This document shows, piece by piece, positions 37,932 through 47,401 of a stretch of DNA of 64,000 nucleotides (positions are counted from its first letter, which is position 1; each line of letters starts with the position of its first letter). Source of the DNA: Chromatiaceae bacterium (GTDB taxonomy: Bacteria; Pseudomonadota; Gammaproteobacteria; Chromatiales; Chromatiaceae); the NCBI GenBank assembly GCA_027078745.1, contig JALWWO010000020.1, positions 26,119-90,118 of the forward strand, in the 5' to 3' direction. Position numbers and translations under genes: made by a program. The notes below the pieces were generated by a model. That model saw only the letters and a list, made by a program, of their open reading frames with translations. It made no database searches and had not been told where the DNA came from.

Positions 37932-39227
37932 TTACAGGGTTTCAGTATCCTTGGGTTCTTCTAAGATGCCCGTCTCTCCCTCTGTTCTAGCGATGATGAC
38001 GGCGCCGCAGGAATCGCTGAAGACATTCACCGCCGTGCGCATCATGTCCAGAATGCGATCCACGGCGAGGATCAGCCCGATTCCCTCCAACGGTAGACCC
38101 ACAGCAGCCAAAATGATCGCGATGGCTACCAGGCTGGCGGCGGGAATGCCCGCGACACCGATGGAAGTCATCAGGGCCACGAGCACCACCATGAATTGGG
38201 TGGCGAGTCCCAGCTCGATCCCATAGGCTTGGGCGATGAACAGGGCGGCCACGCACTCATAGAGGGCGGTGCCATCCATGTTCACCGTGGCCCCCAGGGG
38301 CAGCACAAAGCTGGTGGTGCGATTAGAAACCCCCGCGTTTTTCTCCACGCATTCCATGGTCACCGGCAGGGTGGCGGAGGAAGAAGCGGTGGAAAAAGCG
38401 GTCAGCAGGGCGGGCCCCATGGCCTGATAGTGGCGGATCGGCTGCACCCGTCCGAGCACCAAGAGCAAGATCGGCAGGGTGATGAAAAAGTGGATGCCCA
38501 GGGCAATGCACACCGTGAGGAAGAAGAACGCCAGCGGTGCAAAGGCATCGAAACCCGTGCTCGCCACCACCTTGGCCACCAGGGCAAAGACGCCGATAGG
38601 GGCAAAGCGCATGATGAGATCCGTGATCTTCATCATGATCTCGGAAACCCCCTGCCAGAAATTAAACTGAGCCTCTGCATAGGGTTCCTGAATACGAGTG
38701 AGGAAAAAGCCGTAGAGCAGGGAGAAGAAGATGAGCCCCAGCATCTGGCCGGCGCTGGCAGCAGCCACCACATTGGTGGGAATCATGCGCAAGAAGACCT
38801 CCACCACATCGCCGGCTCCCTTGCCTTCGATCTTATGCGCAAATTCGGCGGTATCCGCCTGAAATCCGATGAGATCCTTGGCGGGTTGGCCGTCGATGAT
38901 GCCGGGTGCCATGAGATTGACCACCAGCAAACCTACCAGAATGGCGAGCAGGCTCGTGCTCAGATAATAGAGCAAGGTTTTGCCCCCGAGTCGCCCGATC
39001 CCCTCGGAACCGCCGATCCCGGCCACGCCCACGATGATCGAAGCGGTGATGAGGGGAACGATGAGCATCTTGAGGGCATTGAGAAAGAGCTTGCCCACAA
39101 AATCGAAGAGGGAATAGAAGGGAATGCCGAAGAGATGGGCATCGGTACCTGTGATCCATCCCACGAGCACCGCCAGCAACAGGGCGATGAGAATCTGCCA
39201 GTGAAGCTTGAGTTTTAGAAAAGACAT
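37932..39227 (-). CDS. Dicarboxylate/amino acid:cation symporter (GltP-type)
   Basis: 431 residues of the DAACS family, with about eight membrane helices and two re-entrant loops. Family signatures present are SGTAS-type serine-rich AFSTASSSATLPVT, LPLGATVNMDGTALYE and the GIPAAS loop. It imports glutamate, aspartate or C4-dicarboxylates with Na+ or H+. Start at MSFLKLKLH (39227) is preferred; an in-frame ATG at 39242 adds five residues. Confidence 0.9.
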   Translation of the reverse strand: MSFLKLKLHWQILIALLLAVLVGWITGTDAHLFGIPFYSLFDFVGKLFLNALKMLIVPLITASIIVGVAGIGGSEGIGRLGGKTLLYYLSTSLLAILVGLLVVNLMAPGIIDGQPAKDLIGFQADTAEFAHKIEGKGAGDVVEVFLRMIPTNVVAAASAGQMLGLIFFSLLYGFFLTRIQEPYAEAQFNFWQGVSEIMMKITDLIMRFAPIGVFALVAKVVASTGFDAFAPLAFFFLTVCIALGIHFFITLPILLLVLGRVQPIRHYQAMGPALLTAFSTASSSATLPVTMECVEKNAGVSNRTTSFVLPLGATVNMDGTALYECVAALFIAQAYGIELGLATQFMVVLVALMTSIGVAGIPAASLVAIAIILAAVGLPLEGIGLILAVDRILDMMRTAVNVFSDSCGAVIIARTEGETGILEEPKDTETL

Positions 39228-39374
39228 AGCGGGCGATCCCATGTTGCGAAGGTGCCTTTAGCCCAGGGAAATGGAACAAGGTGCAGCGAGTGCGAACCCC
39301 TTCTGGGCATCAAGCATAGCAAAGGGGCCGCGCTTCCTGACCATTTCCGAGTTTCGAGGGATACAGATCGAGAA

Positions 39375-42212
39375 TCAGCTGGTGTCCGAAGTTTTTTGCT
39401 GGGCTTGGGCTAGCGCAGCCTTAGCCCGCTGAAAGCGCGCTTCGAGGGATTCCGCCTCCTCAGCGGGCACCGGCCCGCAGAGATACCAGGCTTCCAAAAG
39501 ACGATCCGCCGCCTCAAGGGCATCCCGCTCTCCCGCGCCCATATGATGCTGCAAGCGGTTGACCTGAAAGGCCAATCGTTCCCGGGCGCATTCCGGCGGG
39601 GAATCGATTCCCGCCAGGATTTCCAATTGCAAGCAGATCTCTGCTCGTTTCCGCCGGTTTTCTTCTAATAGGGCTGATGGGCCTTGGGGAAGGCCTTCCA
39701 GCGCTCGCTGAAAGCGGGCTTCCATGGCGTTCTGCAGCCTCAGATCTTCCAGAGGAGGCAGGTTTTCCCAAGCCGCTTGGATCTCTTGCGCCTGGGCGGC
39801 ATCCGAGCCCCGTTCCAATTGTTCACAGAGGGCCGCACGGCTGGCGAGCGCTTCTAGGGTCCCTTGCCGGAGCGCGATCCAGCACCGCTGCTTCTGCCGT
39901 TCCAAACGCTGAACAGCTTCTTTCCAGCGCTGGTTGAGGGTCCTAGCCGTGCCCTTGGGCAGGGGCAGTTCTTGGGTTTCCTCCCAGCGCGCTTCCAGCG
40001 CCCGCCATCGATCTTCCAAAGTCTCCAGGTCGGTTTCCTCCGCTGCCAAGCGCTCCACCTCGGCGCAGAGGGATTCCCGCAGCGCTAGATTCTCCTGTTC
40101 TTCCGCGCGCTGCGCCTCATACCGCTGGCGGCGGCGGGCAAAGACTGCATCGCAGGCGGTGCGGAATCGGTGCCAGAGCTGATTTTCTTCCTTCTTCCGG
40201 CAGGGAACGGTAGTATGCCATTGGCGTTGCAGGCGCTTACAGGTCTCGATGGCGTCTTCCAGGTTCGGCGCTTCTCGCAGCTTTTCCACCTGCTCGATGA
40301 GTTTGAGCCTCCAAGCGCGATTCCGATCGCGTTCCGCCTTGAGCTGATCATCGAGCCGCTTCATCGCCTTGCGAAAGCGCTTTTCCAAGGCGCGGCGATG
40401 GCGGCCTTCCGTCTCCCCCAATTCCTCCCAACGGCGGCGCATGTCCCGTTCCGCCTGCTGGAGCTTTTTCCAGTCCACCTGTTCCCAGTCCACTTGGGCT
40501 AAAAAGTCTTCTAATTCTTGGCAAAGGGCTTCCCGAGCTTGGCGCGCCGCTTCCCGTTCCGCGGCCAGCCGCTCAAAATAAGGTTTGCAGCGGGCATACA
40601 CCTGTTCGGAAGCCTGCTGAAACCGTTCCCAAAGCGCCTGATTGGGCGAACCGGCGCGATCCAGCCGCTTCCATTCCGATTGGAGTGCCTGCAGCTGCAA
40701 GGCCCTTGCCTCCTCAGACAGTGCTGCATCCACCAGGCTTTCCATCGCCTGGCAGAGTTCAGTTCGGCGGCTGTCCGTGCTCCACCTGCGCCACTGTTGC
40801 AGCTCCCGCACCTGCGGGGCCAGGGTCTTGAGCTGTTCCCGAAGGGATCGAAATTGCTTGGCAGGCAGGCCGCTTTTCTCCGCCTTTTCAGCACAGTCCT
40901 TCAGGCGCTGGAACAGGGCTTCCGCCCGCTTGAGCTCGCCCGCTTCCAAGGCTTCTTGGAGTTCGGCCAGTTGCGCCGGGACCTGAGCGAGGCGCTGTTT
41001 CACCTGTTGCACTTGCTTTTGCAAGCGAGCCTGAAGGGCCTGATGGGTCTCTTCCAGTGCCTTGAGCGCCAGGGGATTTAACCCAGGTACCCCCTGCAGG
41101 GTCTGGAGTTCCTGATAGATCGCACGAATTTGCTTTCGATCCACGGGTTGATGCGCTTCGAGCAATCGTTGCGCAGCTTCCGAGCACTGCGCCAATCGAT
41201 CCTTTGCTTCCTGTTGAATGCGCAGGGTTTCGATCCGCTGATCCAGGGCTTGCAGGGCCACTTCATAGGCTTCTGTCAAAGGCTGTCCCTGAGCCTCGGG
41301 CAAAGGGGCTAGGGATTCCCAGCGGGCCACTGCTTCCCGCCGGATTTCTTCCAAGTGGGCGCGCTCCCCTTGTGCCTGGCGAAGCTTGTCGATCAGGGAT
41401 TCCCGTTCTTTGCGATTGGCTGCCCGGGCTGCTTCCTCGGCGAGCTGCGCAGCATGTTCCCGCTGATAGGCTTCATAGGCTTGCAGAAAGCGCGCTCGCC
41501 CCTGCTCATAACGTGCCTGCAAATGCGCCTCTACCTGAGAAGCGAGTTCAGACCAGCGGCGTTCGATCAGGGCAAAGCGCCCGTAGTCCTGGGCCCACTG
41601 ATCGAACCGGCCCAAGCTTTCCAAGGTCTCGCAGAGCGCTTCGCATTCCTGCCGGATGCGTTTGGGCAAGGCTTCCGCTTCCGCGATGGCTCGGAGCTTG
41701 CTCCGAGCGAGCCGATGAACCCGCTTGTCCCGTTTCCCGATCTGCCGCAACACCTGTTCTAAGCCTTGCTTATCCTGCAAGCATTCCACGGCTGCCCATC
41801 GATTGGCTGCGACCGGATCTTCTAACGCACAGGTAACCAGTACCGCCGAACGCTGGAGCTTACGAATGGCAGCCAGCCGGACTTTTGAAGATTGGGCATT
41901 GGTAGCAATCTGTTCCAGGAGCGCCTGGGAGTCGATAGTTTGGACTTCCGCCAGGGATTCTTCCTCATTGGGCGCAGGCTGGATCAAACCGCAGATCAGT
42001 TTGCGATGGCGAGCTCGGGCAAGCTCCCGTACACTCGCACTGGGATCTTCCTCTGCCAGGGCGCGCAGTGCAGAAAGCTGGATGATCCGGCGGCAGGCAT
42101 CCTGTCGATGCCCAGGGTCTGAATCTGTTCTAGCGATTTCGATCAAAGCCTCCTGATCTTGGGGTAAGACAAAAGGCGGTGTTCTCTGGAAGAAAAAGAG
42201 TCGTTTGAACAT
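39375..42212 (-). CDS. DUF349 domain-containing coiled-coil protein
   Basis: A 945-residue, charged, almost wholly helical protein with repeated Trp-containing DUF349 units (W..L..EW/RW patterns such as ALEARWEETQELPLP and LQSEWKRLDRAGSPNQ). The N-terminal 200 residues look like HEAT-type helical repeats (SALRALAEEDPSASVRELARARHRK). No signal or membrane segment. Function unknown; long DUF349 proteins are common in Gammaproteobacteria. It is divergent from the LysM gene across 169 bp that contain TATAAC/TATACA-like boxes. Confidence 0.85.
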   Translation of the reverse strand: MFKRLFFFQRTPPFVLPQDQEALIEIARTDSDPGHRQDACRRIIQLSALRALAEEDPSASVRELARARHRKLICGLIQPAPNEEESLAEVQTIDSQALLEQIATNAQSSKVRLAAIRKLQRSAVLVTCALEDPVAANRWAAVECLQDKQGLEQVLRQIGKRDKRVHRLARSKLRAIAEAEALPKRIRQECEALCETLESLGRFDQWAQDYGRFALIERRWSELASQVEAHLQARYEQGRARFLQAYEAYQREHAAQLAEEAARAANRKERESLIDKLRQAQGERAHLEEIRREAVARWESLAPLPEAQGQPLTEAYEVALQALDQRIETLRIQQEAKDRLAQCSEAAQRLLEAHQPVDRKQIRAIYQELQTLQGVPGLNPLALKALEETHQALQARLQKQVQQVKQRLAQVPAQLAELQEALEAGELKRAEALFQRLKDCAEKAEKSGLPAKQFRSLREQLKTLAPQVRELQQWRRWSTDSRRTELCQAMESLVDAALSEEARALQLQALQSEWKRLDRAGSPNQALWERFQQASEQVYARCKPYFERLAAEREAARQAREALCQELEDFLAQVDWEQVDWKKLQQAERDMRRRWEELGETEGRHRRALEKRFRKAMKRLDDQLKAERDRNRAWRLKLIEQVEKLREAPNLEDAIETCKRLQRQWHTTVPCRKKEENQLWHRFRTACDAVFARRRQRYEAQRAEEQENLALRESLCAEVERLAAEETDLETLEDRWRALEARWEETQELPLPKGTARTLNQRWKEAVQRLERQKQRCWIALRQGTLEALASRAALCEQLERGSDAAQAQEIQAAWENLPPLEDLRLQNAMEARFQRALEGLPQGPSALLEENRRKRAEICLQLEILAGIDSPPECARERLAFQVNRLQHHMGAGERDALEAADRLLEAWYLCGPVPAEEAESLEARFQRAKAALAQAQQKTSDTS

Positions 42213-42381
42213 GAATACTGCTTCTCGAAGGCCAGGATCGAATCACTGAAAACCATCCATCTACAGCTTTCCCTGATAACGTGATGGTTTGTTCAATGGA
42301 GTAGGAAAAAATTATAACTATACAACACGGGTCTCTTCCTGAAACCGATCAATGCCTTTATACAAGTCTTCCTAAGAGTTC

Positions 42382-43191
42382 ATGATGACGTTGCCTGAGG
42401 ATCCAGCAGGTTGGGTCGCCCGACCATTCCCATCCTTCCAGCCCCATCGGGAACATCGCATTCAGGCCGGGGAAACCCTGGATACCATCGCCGCGCAATA
42501 CCAGCTCTCCGGCTGGCAAGGGCTGTATTATGCAGCGGTCAACGAGCGCTTCCGCCATCGCCACCCGAATCCTCGTTCACCGCTGCCCCTGGGGGAACAG
42601 ATCGGAATTCCGTGCGCCGCTGAGCAGCAGATCGCTCTTTCTCAGCGGATTCAGGGGCTCCACCACTTGGCTATTTGGGTGCAACCAGTCTTTCAGCATC
42701 AGGAAACTTGGGTGCTAGCAATTTCCTTTCCATCAATGGATCTGGGCGAAGCAACCCGGTCGTTTGTTCGCACGACCTTGGAGGCGATCCACTGCTTGCA
42801 AGCGCCAGAGTATGCGCATAACCAAACCGCCATCGCCCTGACTGAGGATGCCCTAGCGCGCTGGTCTTTGCATCAACGGGAGGAATGCGCTTCTCTGCTC
42901 TCCCTCCTCGAGCGTGCAACCCGGAATGCACCCTGGATACTCCCTGAGGGGATCGCACGAAATTGGTGCGATCCCAGCAGCCCCAATTTTTGGGCAAAAC
43001 CCTTTCTCGCACAGTTGCGCGGCCTTGCATCGCAGACGATCAATCTGCGCCAGGCGCTGCAAAGTACCCGCAGCCAGATTCTGCAAAGCATCGACCGACT
43101 GCGCACGGAAGCCATCATGGAAAGGAACCGGTTGGCTCGGCTCCAGGAGGCGGCCTTGGCAGCGGAAAACCGATCTGAGAGGACGGAATAG
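42382..43191 (+). CDS. LysM-domain protein upstream of a VgrG module
   Basis: 269 residues. An N-terminal LysM-like fold spans about 25-78 (HRIQAGETLDTIAAQY ... LPLGEQIGIP), of the long-loop sort often seen next to type VI secretion and contractile-tail genes. The rest (about 80-269) is helical, Gln/Arg-rich, ends in a coiled coil and is not recognised. No signal peptide. It is four bases upstream of the TPR-methyltransferase gene and in line with vgrG, so the four genes look like one operon. Possible roles are hub/baseplate component or effector; neither is proven. Confidence 0.7.
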   Translation: MMTLPEDPAGWVARPFPSFQPHREHRIQAGETLDTIAAQYQLSGWQGLYYAAVNERFRHRHPNPRSPLPLGEQIGIPCAAEQQIALSQRIQGLHHLAIWVQPVFQHQETWVLAISFPSMDLGEATRSFVRTTLEAIHCLQAPEYAHNQTAIALTEDALARWSLHQREECASLLSLLERATRNAPWILPEGIARNWCDPSSPNFWAKPFLAQLRGLASQTINLRQALQSTRSQILQSIDRLRTEAIMERNRLARLQEAALAAENRSERTE

Positions 43192-43195
43192 GCAG

Positions 43196-44716
43196 ATGGA
43201 GGAGGTGAAACGACAGATCGAACTCGGGGAAGCGGTGCAGATCGCCCGGAGCTGGCAAGAACAGGGCCGATTAGCCGAAGCTCAGATGCTGTACGAGCGC
43301 ATCTTGGCGGTGGATCCGGTGCAGGCGGAAGCCCTGCATTTTCTCGGCTTGCTCCGCTATCAGTTAGGCGCTCGGGAAGCCGGCATCGCCCTGGTCCGGC
43401 GCGCCCTGGCCGCTGATCCCCAGTATGCGGCCGCCCATAGCAATCTGGGCAACATGCTGCTGGAGCAGGGAGAGCTTGGCGGCGCGGAAGCCGCCTACCG
43501 AAAGGCCCTGGAATGGGATGCCGCCCTGCTGGATGCCCGGAACAATCTGGGCTTAGTGCTCCGGCGGCAAGGCCGGTTGGCAGAAGCGGAGGCCCATTAC
43601 CGGCAGATCCTCGCTCAGCATCCCGATCATCCCCTGATCCTGAACAATCTGGGGCAACTGCTCGCCGCTCGGGGGGCGTTGGAAGCCGCGGCGGACTGCT
43701 TTCAACGGGCAGTTGCCCAAGCGCCCGAGTTCAGCGAGGCTTGGAAGAATCTGGGGCAAGCCCTGGCCCGATTGCAAAGGCCCGCCGAAGCGGTGGAAGC
43801 TTATCAACGGGCGGTGGCTGCCGGCGCAGATGCCTATCTCGAACTCGCCAATGCCCTGCGGGATCAGGGCCTGATAGAAGAAGCCATCGCGGCCTATCGC
43901 AAGGTGCTTGCCCTCGGGGGCCGTCAGCCCACCGCCTTTCACAGCCTGGGCAGGTTGCTCCATGCCCGAGGACGTGAGGAAGAGGCGGCCCAGATCTTTC
44001 AGCAGTGGTTGGACTGGGACCCGGGAAATCCGGTGGCGGCCCATCTGCTCGCCGCCAGTCGTGGGAAAGAGACGCCCGCCCGAGCCTCCGATGCCTATGT
44101 GGAAACCATTTTCGATGGGTTCGCTCAGACCTTTGACCAGCGGCTTCAGGAACTGGAATACCGAGCGCCCGATCTCCTCGCCGAGCAGGTGCGGCGCTGC
44201 TACGGAGAACCCGCCGCCCAGCTGCGCGTTCTGGATGCGGGCTGCGGTACCGGTTTATGCGCCCCCCAGGTGCGGCCCTTCGCCCGAACCCTGGTCGGGG
44301 TGGATCTGTCCGCCAAGATGTTGGCGCAAGCGGAGAAAAGGGGGGGCTACGATCAGCTCATCCAGGCGGAGCTCACCGCCTTTCTCGAGGAATGCACCCA
44401 AGCCTTCGATCTCATTCTTTCCGCAGACACGTTGGTCTATTTTGGGGACCTGCGCCCCGTGCTGCGGGCGGCGAAACAGGCGCTCGCGCCAGGCGGTCGC
44501 CTGGTCTTCACCCTGGAACGATCGGAGGGAACGGGCTTTTCCCTGCAGGGCCATGGCCGCTACTGCCATGGCCGATCCTATTTGATTGCCAGCTGCGCCG
44601 TCGCAGGCCTGCAACTAGAGGATCTGATCACCGTCGTCCTGCGGCTGGAGATGGGCAAGCCGGTCGAGGGTTGGCTATGCTGTGTTCGAAAACCGCTTGA
44701 GGAAACCCATGGCTGA
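43196..44716 (+). CDS. TPR-repeat protein fused to SAM methyltransferase
   Basis: 506 residues from ATG 43196 (GGCAG upstream, then GGAGG just inside). About eight tetratricopeptide repeats fill residues 20-290 (for example AAHSNLGNMLLEQGELGGAEAAY), then a class I methyltransferase with VLDAGCGTG at 346-354, a GVDLS acidic loop and the LRAAKQALAPGGRLVFTLE strand. Such fusions often modify lipids, sugars or proteins. Its stop lies inside the vgrG start region (8-base overlap), so it is probably translated with vgrG. Methyl acceptor unknown. Confidence 0.85.
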   Translation: MEEVKRQIELGEAVQIARSWQEQGRLAEAQMLYERILAVDPVQAEALHFLGLLRYQLGAREAGIALVRRALAADPQYAAAHSNLGNMLLEQGELGGAEAAYRKALEWDAALLDARNNLGLVLRRQGRLAEAEAHYRQILAQHPDHPLILNNLGQLLAARGALEAAADCFQRAVAQAPEFSEAWKNLGQALARLQRPAEAVEAYQRAVAAGADAYLELANALRDQGLIEEAIAAYRKVLALGGRQPTAFHSLGRLLHARGREEEAAQIFQQWLDWDPGNPVAAHLLAASRGKETPARASDAYVETIFDGFAQTFDQRLQELEYRAPDLLAEQVRRCYGEPAAQLRVLDAGCGTGLCAPQVRPFARTLVGVDLSAKMLAQAEKRGGYDQLIQAELTAFLEECTQAFDLILSADTLVYFGDLRPVLRAAKQALAPGGRLVFTLERSEGTGFSLQGHGRYCHGRSYLIASCAVAGLQLEDLITVVLRLEMGKPVEGWLCCVRKPLEETHG

Positions 44717-46901
44717 ATTACGCAAGGCTGGCGCGACCCAACGTCATCGCACCGTCGCCCTGAACACGGTGCTGGGGGAAGACGTACTGTTGCTCCAGCG
44801 CATGGAAGGTTGGGAAGCCCTGAGCCGTTTGTTCCGGTTTCGGCTAGACCTGCTGAGCACAGATGCTGATCTTGATCTGGAAGCCCTTTTGGGCACCAAC
44901 GCTACCGTCCGCTATCAACAGCCGCGCGGGGGCCTGCGCTATTTCAACGGTTTCGTGAGCGAATGCCGCTATGTGGGAGAACGGGGACATTATGCGGCCT
45001 ATGAAATGGTGCTGCGTCCCTGGCTGTGGTTCCTCACCCAGACCGCGGATTGCCGGATCTTTCAGCGGCAGACTGTGCCCGAGATCGTCACCAGCCTCTT
45101 TCGGGAAGAGGGTTTCACCGATTACGAACTGGCCCTCACGGGACAATACCGCCAATGGGAGTACTGCGTGCAGTATCGGGAAACGGATTTTGACTTCATC
45201 AGCCGCCTCCTGGAACAGGAGGGGATCTATTATTTTGTCAAGCATCAGAACGGCAAGCATGTGGTCGTGCTGGCAGATGACTACAGCGCCCACGATCTAT
45301 ACCCCAGGTATGAGGAAATCCCCTGTAGCCCTTCCAACCGTCCCATCCATGCGGAACACATCAGCCGGTTGGATGTGAAAAAGCAGGTGCGCCCGGGCCT
45401 GGTCTCCCTCAACGATTTCAACTTCGAGAAACCCAAGGCGGATCTCAAGGCCAATGGGATTCGGCTGCGCGATTATGAACGGTCGCAGTTTGAGATCTAC
45501 GATTACCCGGGGGAATACGAAGAACGGGCGGAGGGCGAGCATTATGCACAGCGCCGCATCGAGGCCTTGCAAGCGGATTTTGAGGTATCCAGCGGGCAGG
45601 GGGATGCGGCGGGCATCGCCCCGGGCTATCTCTTCAACCTGGTGCATCATCCTCGGGCCTCCCTCAATCGGGAACATCTGGTGATCGAAGCCCGCTATGA
45701 GATGAAATCCGAAGCATTTGAAACCGGCGCAGAGGATGCGGAGCCCGGGGAACATGCCTTTTTGGTGTATTTCTCCACCATCGACGGGCGGGAACCCTTT
45801 CGCCCGCCTCGGCGCACCCCCAAGCCCAAGATCAGCGGGCCCCAAACTGCCACCGTGGTGGGCAAATCCGGGGAAGAGATCTGGACAGATCGCTATGGCC
45901 GCGTCAAGGTCCAGTTCCACTGGGACCGCTATGGGCGGAAGGATGAAAACAGCTCCTGTTGGATTCGGGTTTCCCAGAACTGGGCAGGGAAAAAATGGGG
46001 CGCTTTGTCCATTCCCCGCATCGGTCAAGAAGTGATCGTGGAATTCCTAGAAGGGGATCCCGATCGGCCCATCATCACGGGGCGCGTCTACAATGGGGAG
46101 GCCATGCCCCCCTATGGACTGCCGGAGGAAAAGACCAAGACCACCTTCAAGACCGCTTCCAGCAAGGGCGGGGGCGGTTTCAATGAAATCCGCTTTGAGG
46201 ACAAAAAGGGAGAAGAACAACTCTTCATCCACGGGGCGCGAGATCAGGATGTGTGCATCGAGGGGGATGCGCGGGAATGGATCGGCGGGGAACGCCATCT
46301 CTGGATCAAGAAGAAACAGTTGGAGCAGGTAGAAGGGGAAAAACATCTCATCGTCAAGGCAGGCGACGGCGGTGCGGGAGATCAGTTCGAGAAGATCGAG
46401 GGGGATCAGCATCAGATTGTGCAGGGGGATCGGAACCAACGGGTGCAAGGCTCCCTTTCCCTGAACATCGGCGGGGATCAGCAAGAAAAGGTGGGTATCC
46501 GACACGCGCTACAAGCGGGCACGGAAATCCATCTCAAGGCGGGCACTAATGTAGTCATCGAAGCGGGGGTCAGCCTGACCATCCAGGCGGGCGGCAGCTT
46601 CATTCAAATCGGGCCCGCCGGAATCGCCATCCAGGGCGCCTTGGTGCGGATCAACAGCGGTGGTTCCGCGGGACGCGGTTCGGGCAGCAGTCCAGAACAA
46701 CCCCAGGCGCCGAGCGCCCCCAAGGCAGCGGATGGCGCAAAGCCCGGGGAACAAAGCCAAGTGCAGGCCGAACCCCAACAACCCGCCGGCACGCGCTTGG
46801 AGGCAGTGGAAGTCAGCGGCTATCAGCAGATCCAAGCCCAGACCCTGCGCGGAGCAGCCCGGGCAGGCTTGCCCTTCTGCGAGATCTGCAACGCCTCATG
46901 A
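44709..46901 (+). CDS. vgrG: Type VI secretion tip protein VgrG
   Basis: 730 residues. The gp27-like ring spans about 15-390 (LNTVLGEDVLLLQRMEG start; FDFISRLLEQEGIYYFVKH signature). The gp5 OB-fold follows (VVGKSGEEIWTDRYGRVKVQ; ISVPRIGQEV-type block), and then a beta-helix/DUF2345 spike with hexapeptide repeats (LKAGTNVVIEAGVSLTIQAG). The Ala/Pro/Gln-rich tail ends PFCEICNAS, a Cys-containing tail seen on VgrGs that load cargo through adaptors. It overlaps the DUF4123 gene by four bases. No other T6SS structural gene is in the window. Confidence 0.93.
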   Translation: MAELRKAGATQRHRTVALNTVLGEDVLLLQRMEGWEALSRLFRFRLDLLSTDADLDLEALLGTNATVRYQQPRGGLRYFNGFVSECRYVGERGHYAAYEMVLRPWLWFLTQTADCRIFQRQTVPEIVTSLFREEGFTDYELALTGQYRQWEYCVQYRETDFDFISRLLEQEGIYYFVKHQNGKHVVVLADDYSAHDLYPRYEEIPCSPSNRPIHAEHISRLDVKKQVRPGLVSLNDFNFEKPKADLKANGIRLRDYERSQFEIYDYPGEYEERAEGEHYAQRRIEALQADFEVSSGQGDAAGIAPGYLFNLVHHPRASLNREHLVIEARYEMKSEAFETGAEDAEPGEHAFLVYFSTIDGREPFRPPRRTPKPKISGPQTATVVGKSGEEIWTDRYGRVKVQFHWDRYGRKDENSSCWIRVSQNWAGKKWGALSIPRIGQEVIVEFLEGDPDRPIITGRVYNGEAMPPYGLPEEKTKTTFKTASSKGGGGFNEIRFEDKKGEEQLFIHGARDQDVCIEGDAREWIGGERHLWIKKKQLEQVEGEKHLIVKAGDGGAGDQFEKIEGDQHQIVQGDRNQRVQGSLSLNIGGDQQEKVGIRHALQAGTEIHLKAGTNVVIEAGVSLTIQAGGSFIQIGPAGIAIQGALVRINSGGSAGRGSGSSPEQPQAPSAPKAADGAKPGEQSQVQAEPQQPAGTRLEAVEVSGYQQIQAQTLRGAARAGLPFCEICNAS

Positions 46902-47401
46902 ACGCGGATTCTCGGTTCGCTCCACTCTTCAGCTCAGCCCACGGGGTCTATGGGGTGCTGGACGGCGCTTCCCTGCCGGACCTGCTCCCCGCCCTGGATC
47001 GATGGCAGCCGGAAGCCCTCTGCCTGTTGCGGGGAGAACTGGAACCCGAGCTGGCGGCAGCGGCCCCCTATCTGGTCTGCCTACCAGAGGCGGCTCCCTT
47101 CACCCGCTGGTTGCTCGGGGAAGGTTGGCGGCAGCAGGGGGGCATCTTCGCCCTTTCCCATCAGCCCTTCCGCAGGCTGCGCCAACATTTCCGCGCCCTG
47201 CTCTATGTCCACGATCCCCAGGGCAATCCCCTGTTCTTTCGCTATTACGATCCCCGCGTGCTCCACACCTATTTGCCCAGCTGCACGGCCCAGGAACTGC
47301 AGCAGTTCTTCGGGCCCGTGGATCGCTATGCTCTGGAATGGGGCGCGCCCCCGAAGCTCTGGTTTGGAGAACGGGGGCAGGGATCCTTTTTTTGGCGCTA
47401 A
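46898..47401 (+). CDS. DUF4123 effector-adaptor protein
   Basis: 167 residues of the DUF4123 (Tap/TEC) family, with the typical LYVHDPQGNPLFFRYYDPRVLHTYLP core. These chaperones bind the VgrG tail and load the effector encoded next to them. Here the following gene is coaX on the opposite strand, overlapping by four bases, so the usual effector gene is missing. The cargo must be encoded elsewhere or upstream. Confidence 0.88.
   Translation: MNADSRFAPLFSSAHGVYGVLDGASLPDLLPALDRWQPEALCLLRGELEPELAAAAPYLVCLPEAAPFTRWLLGEGWRQQGGIFALSHQPFRRLRQHFRALLYVHDPQGNPLFFRYYDPRVLHTYLPSCTAQELQQFFGPVDRYALEWGAPPKLWFGERGQGSFFWR

Noticed and set aside
42382..47401. Complete type VI secretion cluster
   Set aside because: No sheath, baseplate, membrane complex or ClpV genes are present; only VgrG, its adaptor and associated genes.
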